Source: Pseudomonas azerbaijanoccidentalis
GTDB lineage: Bacteria > Pseudomonadota > Gammaproteobacteria > Pseudomonadales > Pseudomonadaceae
DNA: 64,000 bases
NCBI RefSeq assembly: GCF_019145495.1
Contig: NZ_JAHSTU010000002.1
Coordinates: 682,001-746,000 of the forward strand
Reading direction: 5' to 3'
Shown here: one piece after another, positions 20,737 through 30,904 of the stretch
Layout: every line of letters begins with the position of its first letter
Position numbering within the stretch: position 1 is the stretch's first letter
Position numbers and translations under genes: made by a program
Notes under the pieces: generated by a model
What the model saw: only the letters and a program-made list of their open reading frames with translations
The model's database searches: none
What the model was told of the DNA's origin: nothing

Positions 20737-21545
20737 CAGCGCTTCCCCAGAAGATCTGCGCGGTAATCCGTCGCTGGAAAGTGGTACGCGACCGGGCCAT
20801 CGGGTTCGCCGGTCATGAATTGACGGATGCGCGGCTCGTCCGAGTTCATCAGCTCGTCCGGCGTGCCCTGCCCCAACACCTGCCCGTCGCCCACCACATA
20901 GATGTAGTCGGCAATGCTCGCGGTTTCGGCCAGGTCGTGGGACACCACGATACTGGTGATCCCCAAGGCATCGTTGAGCAGGCGGATCAGGCGCACCAAT
21001 ACGCCCATGGCGATCGGGTCCTGGCCCACGAAGGGCTCGTCATACATGAGAATTTGCGGATCAAGCGCAATCGCCCGCGCCAGCGCGACACGACGCTTCA
21101 TGCCACCGGACAGTTCGTCGGGCATCAGGTCGATGGCGCCGCGCAAACCCACGGCCTGTAATTTGAGCAGGACGATATCCCGGATCATTTCTTCCGGCAG
21201 CTCGGTGTGAACGCGCAGTGGAAAAGCCACGTTCTCGAACACGTCGAGATCGGTAAACAGTGCGCCACTCTGGAACAGCACGCCCATGTGCTTGCGGGCA
21301 TCGAACAGATCGCTGCGCGACAGCTTCGGCAGGTTCTGCCCGTTGACCCAGACTTCGCCGCTGGAAGGCCGCAACTGGGCGCCCATCAATCGCAACAGCG
21401 TAGTCTTGCCACACCCGGAAGGTCCCATGATGCCGGTGACCTTGCCGCGGGGAATACGGATATCGACGTTATTGAAAATGCTGCGCGCACCGCGCTTGAA
21501 GGTCAGTCCCTTCAGCTCGACCGCGTAGGCGTTATCGGCACTCAT
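20736..21545 (-). CDS. mlaF: Lipid ABC transporter ATPase MlaF
   Basis: MlaF is the cytosolic ATPase of the phospholipid transporter. The 269-residue protein has a complete ABC domain: Walker [10 protein letters not shown] (about residue 40), signature [14 protein letters not shown], Walker [14 protein letters not shown] and the switch histidine in VVSHDL. A C-terminal extension (about 245-269) probably reaches over the dimer partner, as in E. coli MlaF. It is first in the operon mlaFEDCB and divergent from kdsD across 275 bases. Confidence 0.95.
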   Translation of the reverse strand: MSADNAYAVELKGLTFKRGARSIFNNVDIRIPRGKVTGIMGPSGCGKTTLLRLMGAQLRPSSGEVWVNGQNLPKLSRSDLFDARKHMGVLFQSGALFTDLDVFENVAFPLRVHTELPEEMIRDIVLLKLQAVGLRGAIDLMPDELSGGMKRRVALARAIALDPQILMYDEPFVGQDPIAMGVLVRLIRLLNDALGITSIVVSHDLAETASIADYIYVVGDGQVLGQGTPDELMNSDEPRIRQFMTGEPDGPVAYHFPATDYRADLLGKR

Positions 21546-21780
21546 CTAAACTCCTTGCGATGCAGCCTCTCACTCGGACGCCTGACTTCCTGACGAAAGC
21601 ACATGCCTCCCGGGCGGGCCGAACTGGCGGCGAACTATATCACTGCATTGGCCACGCGCCCAAGGCCAATGCCGGGCCATATTCGGTCACATGCCGGCCA
21701 TAAAGCGTCATTTGGAGGGATTAAGTAACAAGGAATGACAATGCGCGACGAACTTGCGTGAGGGTTTCGATCATAACCGC

Positions 21781-21786
21781 TATAAT
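21781..21786 (+). promoter_or_regulatory. Candidate -10 element upstream of kdsD
   Basis: TATAAT lies 35 bases before the kdsD ATG. The -35 region is not clear. The rest of the 21546-21820 gap shows no other recognisable feature. Confidence 0.35.
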
Positions 21787-21820
21787 CGCCGCCTTTTCAT
21801 CAGGCTAAACGATTTCTGAC

Positions 21821-22795
21821 ATGAGCCAATCCAGCGACCTGATTCAATCCGCCCAACGCACCATCCGCCTCGAAGTGGAAGCCGTACAAGGCTTGCTGCC
21901 ACAAATCGACGCGGATTTCGTACGCGCCTGCGAGATGATTCTGGCCAGCAAGGGCCGCGTAGTCGTGGTCGGCATGGGCAAGTCGGGGCACATCGGCAAC
22001 AAGATCGCCGCCACCCTGGCCAGCACCGGCACCACGGCATTTTTCGTCCACCCCGCTGAAGCCAGCCACGGCGACATGGGCATGATCACCCGCGACGACA
22101 TCATCCTGGCGCTGTCGAACTCCGGCTCCACCAATGAAATCGTCACCCTGCTACCCCTGATCAAGCGCCTGGGTATCCAGTTGATCAGCGTGACCGGCAA
22201 CCCTGACTCGCCGCTGGCCAAGGCCGCCGAGGTCAACCTGAACGTTCACGTTGAACACGAAGCCTGCCCATTGAACCTGGCGCCAACGTCGTCGACGACC
22301 GCCGCACTGGTCATGGGTGATGCCCTGGCCGTCGCACTGCTGGAAGCCCGCGGTTTTACCGCTGAAGATTTCGCGTTTTCCCACCCGGGCGGCGCCCTGG
22401 GCCGACGCTTGCTGCTGAAAGTGGAAAACGTCATGCACGCCGGGCAGGAACTGCCGCAGGTTCAGCGCGGCACCCTGCTCAAGGATGCGCTGATGGAAAT
22501 GACCCGCAAGGGCCTGGGCATGACGGTGGTGCTCGAAACCGATGGCAAACTCGCCGGGATCTTTACCGACGGTGATTTGCGTCGCACCCTGGACCGCAGC
22601 ATCGACATCCACAGCGTCACGATCGACCAGGTCATGACCGCCCACGGCAAGACAGCCCGCGCCGAGATGCTCGCGGCCGAGGCCCTGAAAATCATGGAAG
22701 ATCACAAGATCAACGCATTGGTCGTGGTCGACAGCGAAGACCGCCCGGTCGGCGCCTTGAACATGCACGACCTGTTGCGTGCGGGGGTAATGTAA
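21821..22795 (+). CDS. kdsD: D-arabinose 5-phosphate isomerase
   Basis: KdsD converts ribulose 5-phosphate to arabinose 5-phosphate, the first step of Kdo synthesis for LPS. The 324-residue protein has an N-terminal SIS sugar-isomerase domain (about 35-170; VVVGMGKSGHIGNKIAATLASTG, SNSGSTNEI) and two C-terminal CBS domains (about 205-324; GIFTDGDLRRTLD, KINALVVVDSEDRPVGAL). It overlaps kdsC by one base (TAATG), so translation is coupled. Confidence 0.96.
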   Translation: MSQSSDLIQSAQRTIRLEVEAVQGLLPQIDADFVRACEMILASKGRVVVVGMGKSGHIGNKIAATLASTGTTAFFVHPAEASHGDMGMITRDDIILALSNSGSTNEIVTLLPLIKRLGIQLISVTGNPDSPLAKAAEVNLNVHVEHEACPLNLAPTSSTTAALVMGDALAVALLEARGFTAEDFAFSHPGGALGRRLLLKVENVMHAGQELPQVQRGTLLKDALMEMTRKGLGMTVVLETDGKLAGIFTDGDLRRTLDRSIDIHSVTIDQVMTAHGKTARAEMLAAEALKIMEDHKINALVVVDSEDRPVGALNMHDLLRAGVM

Positions 22796-23319
22796 TGAGC
22801 AATGACCTGCTGGAACGCGGCAAAGCAATCAAACTGGCGGTGTTCGACGTCGACGGCGTCCTCACCGACGGTCGCCTGTATTTCCTTGAAGACGGCAGCG
22901 AATTCAAGACATTCAACACCCTCGACGGTCAGGGCATCAAAATGCTGATGAACGCAGGCGTCCAGACTGCCATTATCAGCGGTCGCAAGACCCCGGTGGT
23001 CGAGCGTCGGGCGAAAAACCTCGGCATCCCTCACCTGTTTCAAGGGCGCGAAGACAAATTGGTGGTTCTCGACGGTCTTCTGGAGCAACTAGGCTTAAGC
23101 TATGACCAGGTCGCCTACCTCGGTGACGACCTGCCGGACCTGCCGGTGATTCGCCGCGTAGGGCTGGGCATGGCGGTGGCCAATGCCGCCAGTTTTGTAC
23201 GCGAACACGCCCACGGCATCACCCAGGCCCGTGGTGGCGAAGGTGCCGCCCGCGAATTCTGCGAACTGATCCTGCGCGCCCAGGGCCGCCTCGATGCAGC
23301 CAACGCTGCGTACCTGTGA
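22795..23319 (+). CDS. kdsC: 3-deoxy-manno-octulosonate-8-phosphatase
   Basis: KdsC removes phosphate from Kdo-8-phosphate, giving Kdo for the LPS core. The 174-residue protein is a HAD phosphatase without a cap domain, tetrameric in the family. The nucleophile motif is FDVDGVLTDGRLYF (about residue 19), motif II lies in AIISGRKTPVVERRA, and motif III/IV is YLGDDLPDLPVIRRVGL. It is coupled to kdsD upstream and followed 7 bases later by lptC. Confidence 0.96.
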   Translation: MSNDLLERGKAIKLAVFDVDGVLTDGRLYFLEDGSEFKTFNTLDGQGIKMLMNAGVQTAIISGRKTPVVERRAKNLGIPHLFQGREDKLVVLDGLLEQLGLSYDQVAYLGDDLPDLPVIRRVGLGMAVANAASFVREHAHGITQARGGEGAAREFCELILRAQGRLDAANAAYL

Positions 23320-23326
23320 GCCAAAC

Positions 23327-23899
23327 ATGCTAAGCAAAAAGATTCGCAACATACTGCTGTTCGGTTGCATCGCAGCGATTTTCGCGGCGGTCGGCTACTG
23401 GAACATCAGCCCGGAACGCTTCCTCGACAAGCCGGTTGTGCAGGTCGACAACAGCGCGATCGACTACTACGCGATCAACGCCCACAGCGTGCAGTACCTG
23501 CCCGACGGCAAGTTGCAGTATGAAATGACCTCGGACAAGGTCGAGCACCTGAAAGCCACCGAAGTGACGCTGCTGACCAACCCCGACCTGAACATGTTCC
23601 GTGGGACCGAGTTTCCGTGGCACGTCCAGAGCGAAAAGGGCGAAGTCAATCCTGACGGCACCCAGGTCGAACTGATCGATTCGGTGCGCATTACCCGTTT
23701 CGACGAGAAAAACCGCAGAACCCTGATCACCACTACTCGCATGACAGTGTTCCCCCAGCAGCAATATGCGCAGACCGAGCAACCCGTTAGAATCGACGGC
23801 GCTGGCGGTGTATCGACTGGCAAGGGAATGAAAGCGTATTTGAAAGAAAGCAGGATACACCTGCTATCGAACGTAAGAGGACAGTATGAGGCTCGTTAA
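23327..23899 (+). CDS. lptC: LPS export protein LptC
   Basis: LptC is the bitopic inner-membrane protein that receives LPS from LptB2FG and passes it to LptA. The start MLSKKIRNILLFG at 23327 gives 190 residues with one N-terminal membrane helix (about 7-25) and a periplasmic beta-jellyroll (about 45-185). Family segments are DYYAINAHSVQYLPDGKLQYEMTS-like and TEFPWHVQSEKGEVNPDG. An in-frame upstream extension overlapping kdsC lacks similarity. Its end overlaps the start of lptA by 14 bases. Confidence 0.92.
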   Translation: MLSKKIRNILLFGCIAAIFAAVGYWNISPERFLDKPVVQVDNSAIDYYAINAHSVQYLPDGKLQYEMTSDKVEHLKATEVTLLTNPDLNMFRGTEFPWHVQSEKGEVNPDGTQVELIDSVRITRFDEKNRRTLITTTRMTVFPQQQYAQTEQPVRIDGAGGVSTGKGMKAYLKESRIHLLSNVRGQYEAR

Positions 23900-24433
23900 A
23901 ACCCTCCCTATTTTGCTCGGTCTGGGCGCAGCACTGGGAAGCGTGAGCGCCTGGGCTCTGCCGACCGATCAGCAGCAGCCTATCCGCATTCAGGCCGACG
24001 ACGCCCAACTGGACGACAAGAACGGTATTGCCACCTACACGGGCGACGTGATCATCACCCAAGGGTCGATGAAAGTGACCGGCAACAAAGTCACCATGAC
24101 CCGCGCGCCGAATGGCGATATCGACGTGGTGACTTCGGTAGGCAACCTGGCTTACTTCGAGCAGCTGCAAACCGCAGGCGATACAAAGCCGGTGCAGGGC
24201 TACGGCGTCACCATCCAGTACCACGCCACGCAAGACCGCGTCGTGCTGATCGACCGCGCCAAGGTCATCGACAAGGACGGCAACGTGACCCAGGGCGAGA
24301 AAATCGTCTATGACACCAACAAGAAGCTCGCCAGCGCCGGCCGCGCGACAGGCACCAACGTGACCGAGTCGCGTCCGCGCATCGACATGGTGATCCAGCC
24401 GAAAAAGAAAACCGACGAGCAAAAGGCCCAGTA

Positions 24434-24434
<1 letters not shown>
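23886..24434 (+). CDS. lptA: LPS transport periplasmic protein LptA
   Basis: LptA polymerises into the periplasmic bridge that carries LPS to the outer membrane. The 182-residue precursor has a signal peptide (about 1-24, ending VSAWA). The OstA/LptA domain follows, with [24 protein letters not shown] and [18 protein letters not shown]. The lysine-rich C-terminus ([12 protein letters not shown]) is probably disordered. The start overlaps lptC and the stop overlaps lptB by one base, indicating tight coupling. Confidence 0.95.
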
Positions 24435-25159
<725 letters not shown>

Positions 25160-25258
25160 GCGCTGAAGTCGTACGGGTGGCACGGTTCGCGACAAACCGT
25201 AAAAATCAACAGGTTTTTATTGTTACAGCGGTCTAGGCAAACACTTCAGTTTCAGGCA

Positions 25259-25315
25259 TATAATTTGCTTATGTTTGGCGCTTCGGCGCCCTGTAGTGGA
25301 TGGCGCATGTGCGCC
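25259..25315 (+). promoter_or_regulatory. Candidate rpoN promoter and structured 5' leader
   Basis: A TATAAT (25259-25264) without a good -35 is followed by two compact hairpins: GGCGC-TTCG-GCGCC (25277-25290, a stable UUCG-type tetraloop) and GGCGCA-TG-TGCGCC (25302-25315). Both lie ahead of the rpoN ATG at 25342. Confidence 0.45.
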
Positions 25316-25341
25316 GGCGAATAAGGTGTTAAGCCCCTGCC

Positions 25342-26835
25342 ATGAAACCATCGCTAGTCTTGAGAATGGGCCAGCAGCTGACGATGACACCGCAGCTGCA
25401 ACAGGCCATCCGCCTGCTCCAATTGTCGACCCTGGACCTGCAACAGGAAATCCAGGAGGCCCTGGAGTCCAATCCGATGCTCGAACGCCAGGAAGAAGGC
25501 GAGGATTTCGACAATTCCGACCCTCTGGCCGACAACGCCGAACAAAAACCCAACGTAGAGATCCAGGAACCCTCTTACCAGGAAAGCGCCCCGACGGTAG
25601 ATAACCTCGAGGAAGGCGACTGGAACGAGCGTATCCCCAATGAACTGCCGGTCGATACCGCGTGGGAAGACGTCTACCAGACCAGCGCCAGCAGCCTGCC
25701 AAGCAACGATGACGACGAGTGGGATTTCACCACCCGCACATCGGCCGGCGAGAGCCTGCAAAGCCACCTGCTGTGGCAATTGAACCTGGCGCCGATGTCC
25801 GACACCGATCGCCTGATCGCCGTGACCCTGATCGACTGCATCAACAATCAGGGTTACCTGGACGAGACGCTCGAGGAAATCCTTGAGGCGTTCGATCCGG
25901 AACTGGACATCGAACTGGACGAAATCGAAGCCGTCCTGCACCGCATCCAGCAATTCGAACCCGCCGGCATCGGCGCTCGCAACCTGGGCGAATGCCTGCT
26001 GCTCCAGTTGCGCCAGCTGCCTGCCAAGACCCCTTGGCTGGCCGAAGCCAAGCGCCTGGTCACCGACTACATCGACATGCTCGGCAGCCGCGACTACAGC
26101 CAGCTGATGCGCCGGATGAAGCTCAAGGAAGACGAACTGCGTCAGGTCATCGAACTGGTCCAGAGCCTCAACCCGCGTCCGGGTTCGCAAATCGAATCCA
26201 CCGAAGCCGAGTACGTCGTACCTGACGTCATCGTGCGCAAGGACAACGAGCGCTGGCTGGTAGAGCTCAATCAGGAATCGGTGCCACGGTTGCGCGTCAA
26301 CGCCCAGTACGCCGGTTTTGTGCGGCGTGCCGACACCAGTGCCGACAACACCTTCATGCGCAATCAGTTGCAGGAAGCCCGCTGGTTCATCAAGAGCCTG
26401 CAGAGCCGCAATGAAACACTGATGAAAGTAGCCACCCAGATCGTCGAGCATCAGCGCGGCTTTCTGGAGTACGGCGACGAAGCCATGAAACCCCTGGTGT
26501 TGCATGACATTGCCGAAGCGGTCGGCATGCACGAGTCGACCATCTCCCGGGTGACCACGCAAAAATTCATGCATACCCCTCGGGGCATATATGAGTTGAA
26601 ATACTTTTTCTCCAGCCACGTCAGCACCTCCGAAGGCGGCGAATGCTCGTCTACGGCGATCCGCGCGATCATCAAAAAACTGGTTGCCGCTGAAAATCAG
26701 AAAAAGCCGTTGAGTGACAGCAAGATCGCTGGTTTACTGGAGGCACAAGGCATTCAGGTGGCTCGCCGCACCGTCGCCAAGTACCGCGAATCCCTAGGGA
26801 TCGCGCCTTCGAGCGAACGCAAGCGGTTGATGTAG
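25342..26835 (+). CDS. rpoN: RNA polymerase sigma-54 factor
   Basis: RpoN directs RNA polymerase to -24/-12 promoters controlling nitrogen use, flagella and other traits. The 497-residue protein has the Gln/Leu-rich activator-responsive region I ([21 protein letters not shown], about 8-28). An acidic region II (about 55-125) and the core-binding region III follow, then the C-terminal DNA-binding part with the RpoN box ([12 protein letters not shown], about residue 475). It heads the conserved rpoN-hpf-ptsN-rapZ-ptsO cluster. Confidence 0.97.
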   Translation: MKPSLVLRMGQQLTMTPQLQQAIRLLQLSTLDLQQEIQEALESNPMLERQEEGEDFDNSDPLADNAEQKPNVEIQEPSYQESAPTVDNLEEGDWNERIPNELPVDTAWEDVYQTSASSLPSNDDDEWDFTTRTSAGESLQSHLLWQLNLAPMSDTDRLIAVTLIDCINNQGYLDETLEEILEAFDPELDIELDEIEAVLHRIQQFEPAGIGARNLGECLLLQLRQLPAKTPWLAEAKRLVTDYIDMLGSRDYSQLMRRMKLKEDELRQVIELVQSLNPRPGSQIESTEAEYVVPDVIVRKDNERWLVELNQESVPRLRVNAQYAGFVRRADTSADNTFMRNQLQEARWFIKSLQSRNETLMKVATQIVEHQRGFLEYGDEAMKPLVLHDIAEAVGMHESTISRVTTQKFMHTPRGIYELKYFFSSHVSTSEGGECSSTAIRAIIKKLVAAENQKKPLSDSKIAGLLEAQGIQVARRTVAKYRESLGIAPSSERKRLM

Positions 26836-26909
26836 AGCCACGCCACAGCGTTCCAGTGGCAGATCATCTGATCTGCCGCTTTATGCACTGGCAACGAAGG
26901 AGAAGCTGT

Positions 26910-27218
26910 ATGCAAGTCAACATCAGTGGACACCAACTGGAAGTGACCGAACCTCTTCGCACCTACATCGGCGAAAAACTCGAACGATTAGAGAGGCATT
27001 TCGACAAGATCACCAACGTGCAGGTCACGATGACGGTCGAAAAGCTCAAGCAGAAAATCGAAGCCACGCTGCATATTCCCGGCAATGAAGTGGTCGCCAA
27101 CGCGGAACATACCGATATGTACGCGGCGATTGACGCCTTGACCGACAAGCTGGATAAACAACTCAAAAAGCATAAGGAAAAGACCCAGAGCCTCCTCCAG
27201 GGCGCTACCGGTCGTTAA
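26910..27218 (+). CDS. hpf: Ribosome hibernation promoting factor
   Basis: HPF binds the 30S decoding region and promotes 100S ribosome dimers in stationary phase. The start at 26910 (MQVNISGHQLEVTEPLRTY) is chosen because AAGGAGAAG lies just upstream; a longer frame from 26856 lacks similarity. The protein has 102 residues, the short form typical of gammaproteobacteria, with KLERLERHFDKITNVQVTM and ADMYAAIDALTDKLD-like conserved stretches. It lies between rpoN and ptsN, 12 bases before ptsN. Confidence 0.94.
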   Translation: MQVNISGHQLEVTEPLRTYIGEKLERLERHFDKITNVQVTMTVEKLKQKIEATLHIPGNEVVANAEHTDMYAAIDALTDKLDKQLKKHKEKTQSLLQGATGR

Positions 27219-27230
27219 CACTCCCTACCC

Positions 27231-27695
27231 ATGATCCGACTTGAAAGCATCCTGACCCCCGGCCGTTCCCTGGTGAACGTGCCGGGCGGCAGTAAAAAGA
27301 AAGCCCTCGAGCAAATTGCCAACCTCATCCATCGCGAAGTGCCGGATCTGGCCATGCAGGATGTCTTCGAGAGCCTGGTCGCCCGTGAAAAACTCGGTTC
27401 AACCGGTTTTGGCAACGGTATCGCCATTCCCCACTGCCGCCTCAAGGGCTGTGTTTCGCCCATCAGTGCCTTGATGCACCTTGACGCACCTATCGATTTC
27501 GATGCCATCGACGGCGCACCGGTTGACCTGCTGTTCGTTCTACTGGTCCCGGAAGCGGCTACCGATGCGCACCTTGAACTGTTACGCCAGATCGCCAGCA
27601 TGCTCGACCGCAAGGAAGTGCGTGAAAAACTGCGCAGCGCGCCGAGTAACGAAGCCTTGTATCAGGTTGTCCTGGACGAGCAAAACGGTCATTAA
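27231..27695 (+). CDS. ptsN: Nitrogen-PTS EIIA protein PtsN
   Basis: PtsN is the terminal phospho-acceptor of the nitrogen phosphotransferase system and regulates potassium transport, carbon/nitrogen balance and other targets by protein contact. The 154-residue protein is a single EIIA(fru)-type domain. The phosphorylated residue is His68 in [13 protein letters not shown], and [18 protein letters not shown] is also typical. It is followed 2 bases later by rapZ. Confidence 0.96.
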   Translation: MIRLESILTPGRSLVNVPGGSKKKALEQIANLIHREVPDLAMQDVFESLVAREKLGSTGFGNGIAIPHCRLKGCVSPISALMHLDAPIDFDAIDGAPVDLLFVLLVPEAATDAHLELLRQIASMLDRKEVREKLRSAPSNEALYQVVLDEQNGH

Positions 27696-27697
27696 CC

Positions 27698-28555
27698 ATG
27701 CGCTTGATCATCGTCAGCGGTCGCTCCGGCTCGGGTAAAAGTACTGCCCTCGATGTACTTGAGGACAACGGTTATTACTGCATCGACAACCTGCCTGCCG
27801 GGTTGCTTCCAGAGCTGGCCGAACGCGCATTGATCCACACCGAACTGGCACAACCGCTGGTTGCCGTGTCCATCGATGCGCGTAACCTGCCGAGTCACCT
27901 GTCGCGGTTTCCGGAGCTGCTTGAAGAGGTTCGCAGCCGGCATATCCAGTGTGATGTCTTGTATCTGGACGCCGACGAAGAAACCCTGCTCAAACGCTTT
28001 TCGGAAACCCGCCGCCGTCACCCATTGAGCAGCGCCAATCGCTCGCTGGCTGAGGCGATCAACGATGAGTCCAGCCTGCTCGGACCGATTGCCGACCTTG
28101 CCGATCTCAAAGTTAACACCACCAATCTGAACCTGTATCAGCTGCGCGATACGATCAAATTGCGCCTGTTGAACCAGCCGGAACCCGGCACTGCATTCCT
28201 GGTGGAGTCTTTCGGTTTCAAGCGTGGGATGCCGGTGGACGCCGATCTGGTGTTCGACGTGCGATGCCTGCCTAACCCTTATTGGAAGCCGGAACTGCGC
28301 GAGCAGTCCGGTCTTGATCAACCGGTGGCCGAGTACCTGGCGGCACAACCGGATGTCGAGGAGATGTTCCAGGACATTTCCACGTACCTGCTCAAATGGT
28401 TACCTCGCTTTGCCGCCAGTAACCGCGCTTACGTCACAATTGCCATCGGTTGCACCGGCGGGCATCACCGCTCCGTCTACCTGACCGAACGCTTGGGCAA
28501 GACCCTGCAGCAATCCCTGAAGAACGTCCAGGTTCGCCACCGCGACCTCAGCTAA
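27698..28555 (+). CDS. rapZ: RNase adapter protein RapZ
   Basis: RapZ is an RNA- and nucleotide-binding adapter; in E. coli it directs RNase E to the sRNA GlmZ and so controls glucosamine-6-phosphate synthase. The 285-residue protein has an N-terminal P-loop kinase-like domain (GRSGSGKST, residues 8-16; [15 protein letters not shown]) and a C-terminal RNA-binding domain ending in the conserved [12 protein letters not shown] block (about 245). Whether the GlmZ circuit exists in Pseudomonas cannot be read here. Confidence 0.95.
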   Translation: MRLIIVSGRSGSGKSTALDVLEDNGYYCIDNLPAGLLPELAERALIHTELAQPLVAVSIDARNLPSHLSRFPELLEEVRSRHIQCDVLYLDADEETLLKRFSETRRRHPLSSANRSLAEAINDESSLLGPIADLADLKVNTTNLNLYQLRDTIKLRLLNQPEPGTAFLVESFGFKRGMPVDADLVFDVRCLPNPYWKPELREQSGLDQPVAEYLAAQPDVEEMFQDISTYLLKWLPRFAASNRAYVTIAIGCTGGHHRSVYLTERLGKTLQQSLKNVQVRHRDLS

Positions 28556-28570
28556 AGGATTCACATCGCG

Positions 28571-28846
28571 ATGCCTGCTCTGGAAATCGAAATCATCAAC
28601 AAGCTGGGCCTGCACGCCCGGGCTTCGGCAAAATTCGTTGGCGTTGCCGGACAGTTCAAGGACTGCACGATCAGGGTAGGTCGCACACCGGAAACCACCG
28701 TCGACGGCAAAAGCATCATGGCCATGATGATGCTCGCAGCCGGCAAGGGCACCAAGATCCATCTGAGCACCGAAGGCGAGCAGGAACAGGAAGCGCTGAA
28801 CGCACTGGTCGCACTGATCAACAACTTCTTCGACGAAGGCGAGTAA
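28571..28846 (+). CDS. ptsO: Nitrogen-PTS phosphocarrier protein NPr
   Basis: NPr is the HPr-like carrier that passes phosphate from PtsP to PtsN. The 91-residue protein has the active histidine His15 in NKLGLHARASAKFV. The HPr Ser-like loop KSIMAMMMLAAGKGTKI sits near residue 48, and the ending NALVALINNFFDEGE is typical. It is the last gene of the rpoN cluster, 15 bases after rapZ, and is convergent with the ZIP transporter gene. Confidence 0.95.
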   Translation: MPALEIEIINKLGLHARASAKFVGVAGQFKDCTIRVGRTPETTVDGKSIMAMMMLAAGKGTKIHLSTEGEQEQEALNALVALINNFFDEGE

Positions 28847-28857
28847 TCCCGCAGCCC

Positions 28858-28886
28858 TGTAGCAGCTGGCGCAGCCTGCGGCTACA
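28858..28886. repeat. REP-like palindrome between convergent genes
   Basis: TGTAGCAGCTGGCGCAGCC and the following TGCGGCTACA fold into an imperfect hairpin between ptsO and the ZIP gene. It resembles a diverged single REP unit and may help end transcription. Confidence 0.55.
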
Positions 28887-28898
28887 AAATTCTGCGAA

Positions 28899-29792
28899 TC
28901 AGCCTAGGGCGGTATCCATCACCATCATCAAACAGAACCCGATCAGCAACCCAAGGCTGGCGAGTTTCTCGTGACCGTGACGACGTGATTCGGGAATGAC
29001 TTCGTGGGTGACCACCAGCAACATCGCCCCTGCCGCCAAGGCCAGCCCCAGTGGCAAAAGCAATTCAGCCAGGCTCACCAGCCACGCGCACAGCAGCGCG
29101 AACACCGGTTCGACCAATCCTGACGCCGCACCGATCAGGAATGCCTTGAACCGCGACATCCCTGCCCCGGCCAGTACCAACGCAATCACCAACCCTTCAG
29201 GCACATCCTGCAAGGCAATGCCCATCGCCAGACTGTCGGCATCCGGCATGCCCCCGCCCGCAGACACACCGACTGCCATGCCTTCGGGAATGTTATGGGC
29301 AATGATCGCAAACACGAACAGCCAGATCCGTGGCGGGATGACCGGGTGCTCAGCGGTGCCCACAAGCATTTCCGGCGAAGCCCCGGAAACCTTGCGATCG
29401 ACCAGGAACAACCCGAACGCCCCGAGCATGATGCCAAAACATATCAGGCCGCTGGCCGCCCACGGGGTCATGCCAAGGTTTTCTGCCGCCGCAATGCCCG
29501 GCACGATCAGCGAAAACGCTGTCGCGGCGAGCATCACGCCAGCACCAAAGCCCAGCAAGGAATCACTGAGTGCCTGGGGCATGCGCCGGATTACCAGCAC
29601 CGGCACCGCCCCAAGCGCTGTGCCGAGGGCGCAAATCGCGCCGCCCTGCAATGCCCGTGACAGTTTCGGTTCCAGGTTCAGCCATTCCAGCCCATGTGCA
29701 ACCAGCAAGCTCATGCCCGCCAGCAGTAGCAGCGATCCCACCGCGTAACGAAACATTCGTCCACTTCCGATCGCCAGTGTTTCAGTGCCCAT
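28899..29792 (-). CDS. ZIP family metal transporter
   Basis: This 297-residue inner-membrane protein has about eight hydrophobic segments and the ZIP-family metal-site helices HNIPEGMAVGVSAGGG (about residue 165) and LQDVPEGLVIALVLAGAG (about 195). It should move divalent metal ions, most likely zinc, into the cytosol. Its place beside the sodA operon is conserved in Pseudomonas, but it is separated from sodA by about 30 bases on the same strand, so readthrough from the iron-starvation operon is possible. The exact metal is unknown. Confidence 0.88.
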   Translation of the reverse strand: MGTETLAIGSGRMFRYAVGSLLLLAGMSLLVAHGLEWLNLEPKLSRALQGGAICALGTALGAVPVLVIRRMPQALSDSLLGFGAGVMLAATAFSLIVPGIAAAENLGMTPWAASGLICFGIMLGAFGLFLVDRKVSGASPEMLVGTAEHPVIPPRIWLFVFAIIAHNIPEGMAVGVSAGGGMPDADSLAMGIALQDVPEGLVIALVLAGAGMSRFKAFLIGAASGLVEPVFALLCAWLVSLAELLLPLGLALAAGAMLLVVTHEVIPESRRHGHEKLASLGLLIGFCLMMVMDTALG

Positions 29793-29822
29793 AGTCAGCC
29801 TTGGATTGTTTTTTTAGAAGAC

Positions 29823-30434
29823 TTAAACCAGTGCGGCTTGGTAGCGCGCAGCGACTTCCGGCCAATTGATCACGTTATAGAACGCACTGATGTATTCCGG
29901 GCGGCGGTTCTGATACTGCAGGTAGTAGGCGTGTTCCCAGACGTCCAGCCCCAGAATCGGCGTGTTGCCATTCATCAACGGGCTGTCCTGATTACCGCTG
30001 CTTTCCACCACCAGCGTCTTCTGCGGGGTCACGCTCAACCATGCCCAACCACTGCCAAACCGGGTCAGCGCAGCTTTGGTGAACGCCTCTTTGAAACTGT
30101 CCAGGCCGCCGAGTTGCTCCTCGATTGCCTTGGCCAGTGGGCCTTCGGGTTTGCCGCCACCCTGGGGCGCCATGACTTCCCAGAATAGTGAATGATTGGC
30201 ATGACCGCCGCCCTGGTTGATCACCGCAGCCCGCAGTTTCTCAGGCAACTCCTTCACGGCGGCCACCAGTTTCTCCACCGGCCATTCGGCGAACTCGGTG
30301 CCTTCGACAGCTGCGTTCAAGTTGTTGATATAGGTCTGGTGATGCTTGGTGTAGTGGATCTCCATGGTCTTCGCGTCAATGTGCGGTTCCAGGGCGTCGT
30401 AGGCATACGGCAAGGCAGGCAGGGTAAAAGCCAT
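29823..30434 (-). CDS. sodA: Manganese superoxide dismutase
   Basis: SodA converts superoxide to hydrogen peroxide and oxygen in the cytosol. The start [18 protein letters not shown] at 30434 gives 203 residues; the longer frame is not family-like. Metal ligands are the His in [11 protein letters not shown], the His in [12 protein letters not shown], and [18 protein letters not shown]. The [11 protein letters not shown] block favours the manganese form. It is the distal gene of fagA-fumC-orfX-sodA, so it should be made when iron is short and the iron SOD cannot be loaded. Confidence 0.95.
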   Translation of the reverse strand: MAFTLPALPYAYDALEPHIDAKTMEIHYTKHHQTYINNLNAAVEGTEFAEWPVEKLVAAVKELPEKLRAAVINQGGGHANHSLFWEVMAPQGGGKPEGPLAKAIEEQLGGLDSFKEAFTKAALTRFGSGWAWLSVTPQKTLVVESSGNQDSPLMNGNTPILGLDVWEHAYYLQYQNRRPEYISAFYNVINWPEVAARYQAALV

Positions 30435-30435
30435 T

Positions 30436-30876
30436 TCAGTGGACTCCATGATGGTGAGGCGCAAAGGGCTGCGACGGCGTGGCAGCATCGATGTGCAGCA
30501 ATCGATGGGTGCGAGGGTATTCGCCGTGCTCGCTGATGAAATTCAGCAATTCGACATAGGTTTTGCTGCTCTGGCGCAGCGCGGCTTCACGCAGGGCCGG
30601 CGACAGTCGCGGGTCCTGCATGGTCTGCAACAGCCGTTGGTGAATGGCGCACAGGTATTCGGCGCTCTCCTCCGGCTGATTCAGGCGTAAGTGCAGGTCC
30701 GCCAGGTTGTGATGGGAAATCACGCAAGCCGCCACCGCTTCATCGGGATCCGCCCAGCGCTCGAACAACACCTGTGCGAGCGCCAATGCCTGTAAATAAG
30801 CCTCACGAGCATCGACCAGTTCGCCCAACATGAAACAGCGATTGGCTCTTTCGATCGTGCGTTTCCAGTGCTCCAT
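30436..30876 (-). CDS. Iron-regulated operon protein of unknown function (orfX)
   Basis: This 146-residue, mostly helical protein lies between fumC and sodA and ends one base before the sodA start. It corresponds to the gene often called orfX in the Pseudomonas fagA-fumC-orfX-sodA operon. The N-terminal part ([44 protein letters not shown]) looks like tetratricopeptide-type helical repeats, suggesting a protein-protein contact role. No catalytic motif is visible. The C-terminus ([10 protein letters not shown]) is His-rich. Its function is unknown. Confidence 0.85.
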   Translation of the reverse strand: MEHWKRTIERANRCFMLGELVDAREAYLQALALAQVLFERWADPDEAVAACVISHHNLADLHLRLNQPEESAEYLCAIHQRLLQTMQDPRLSPALREAALRQSSKTYVELLNFISEHGEYPRTHRLLHIDAATPSQPFAPHHHGVH

Positions 30877-30904
30877 GGTGAGCCTCCAAAGCGGTAGCGG
30901 TGTG

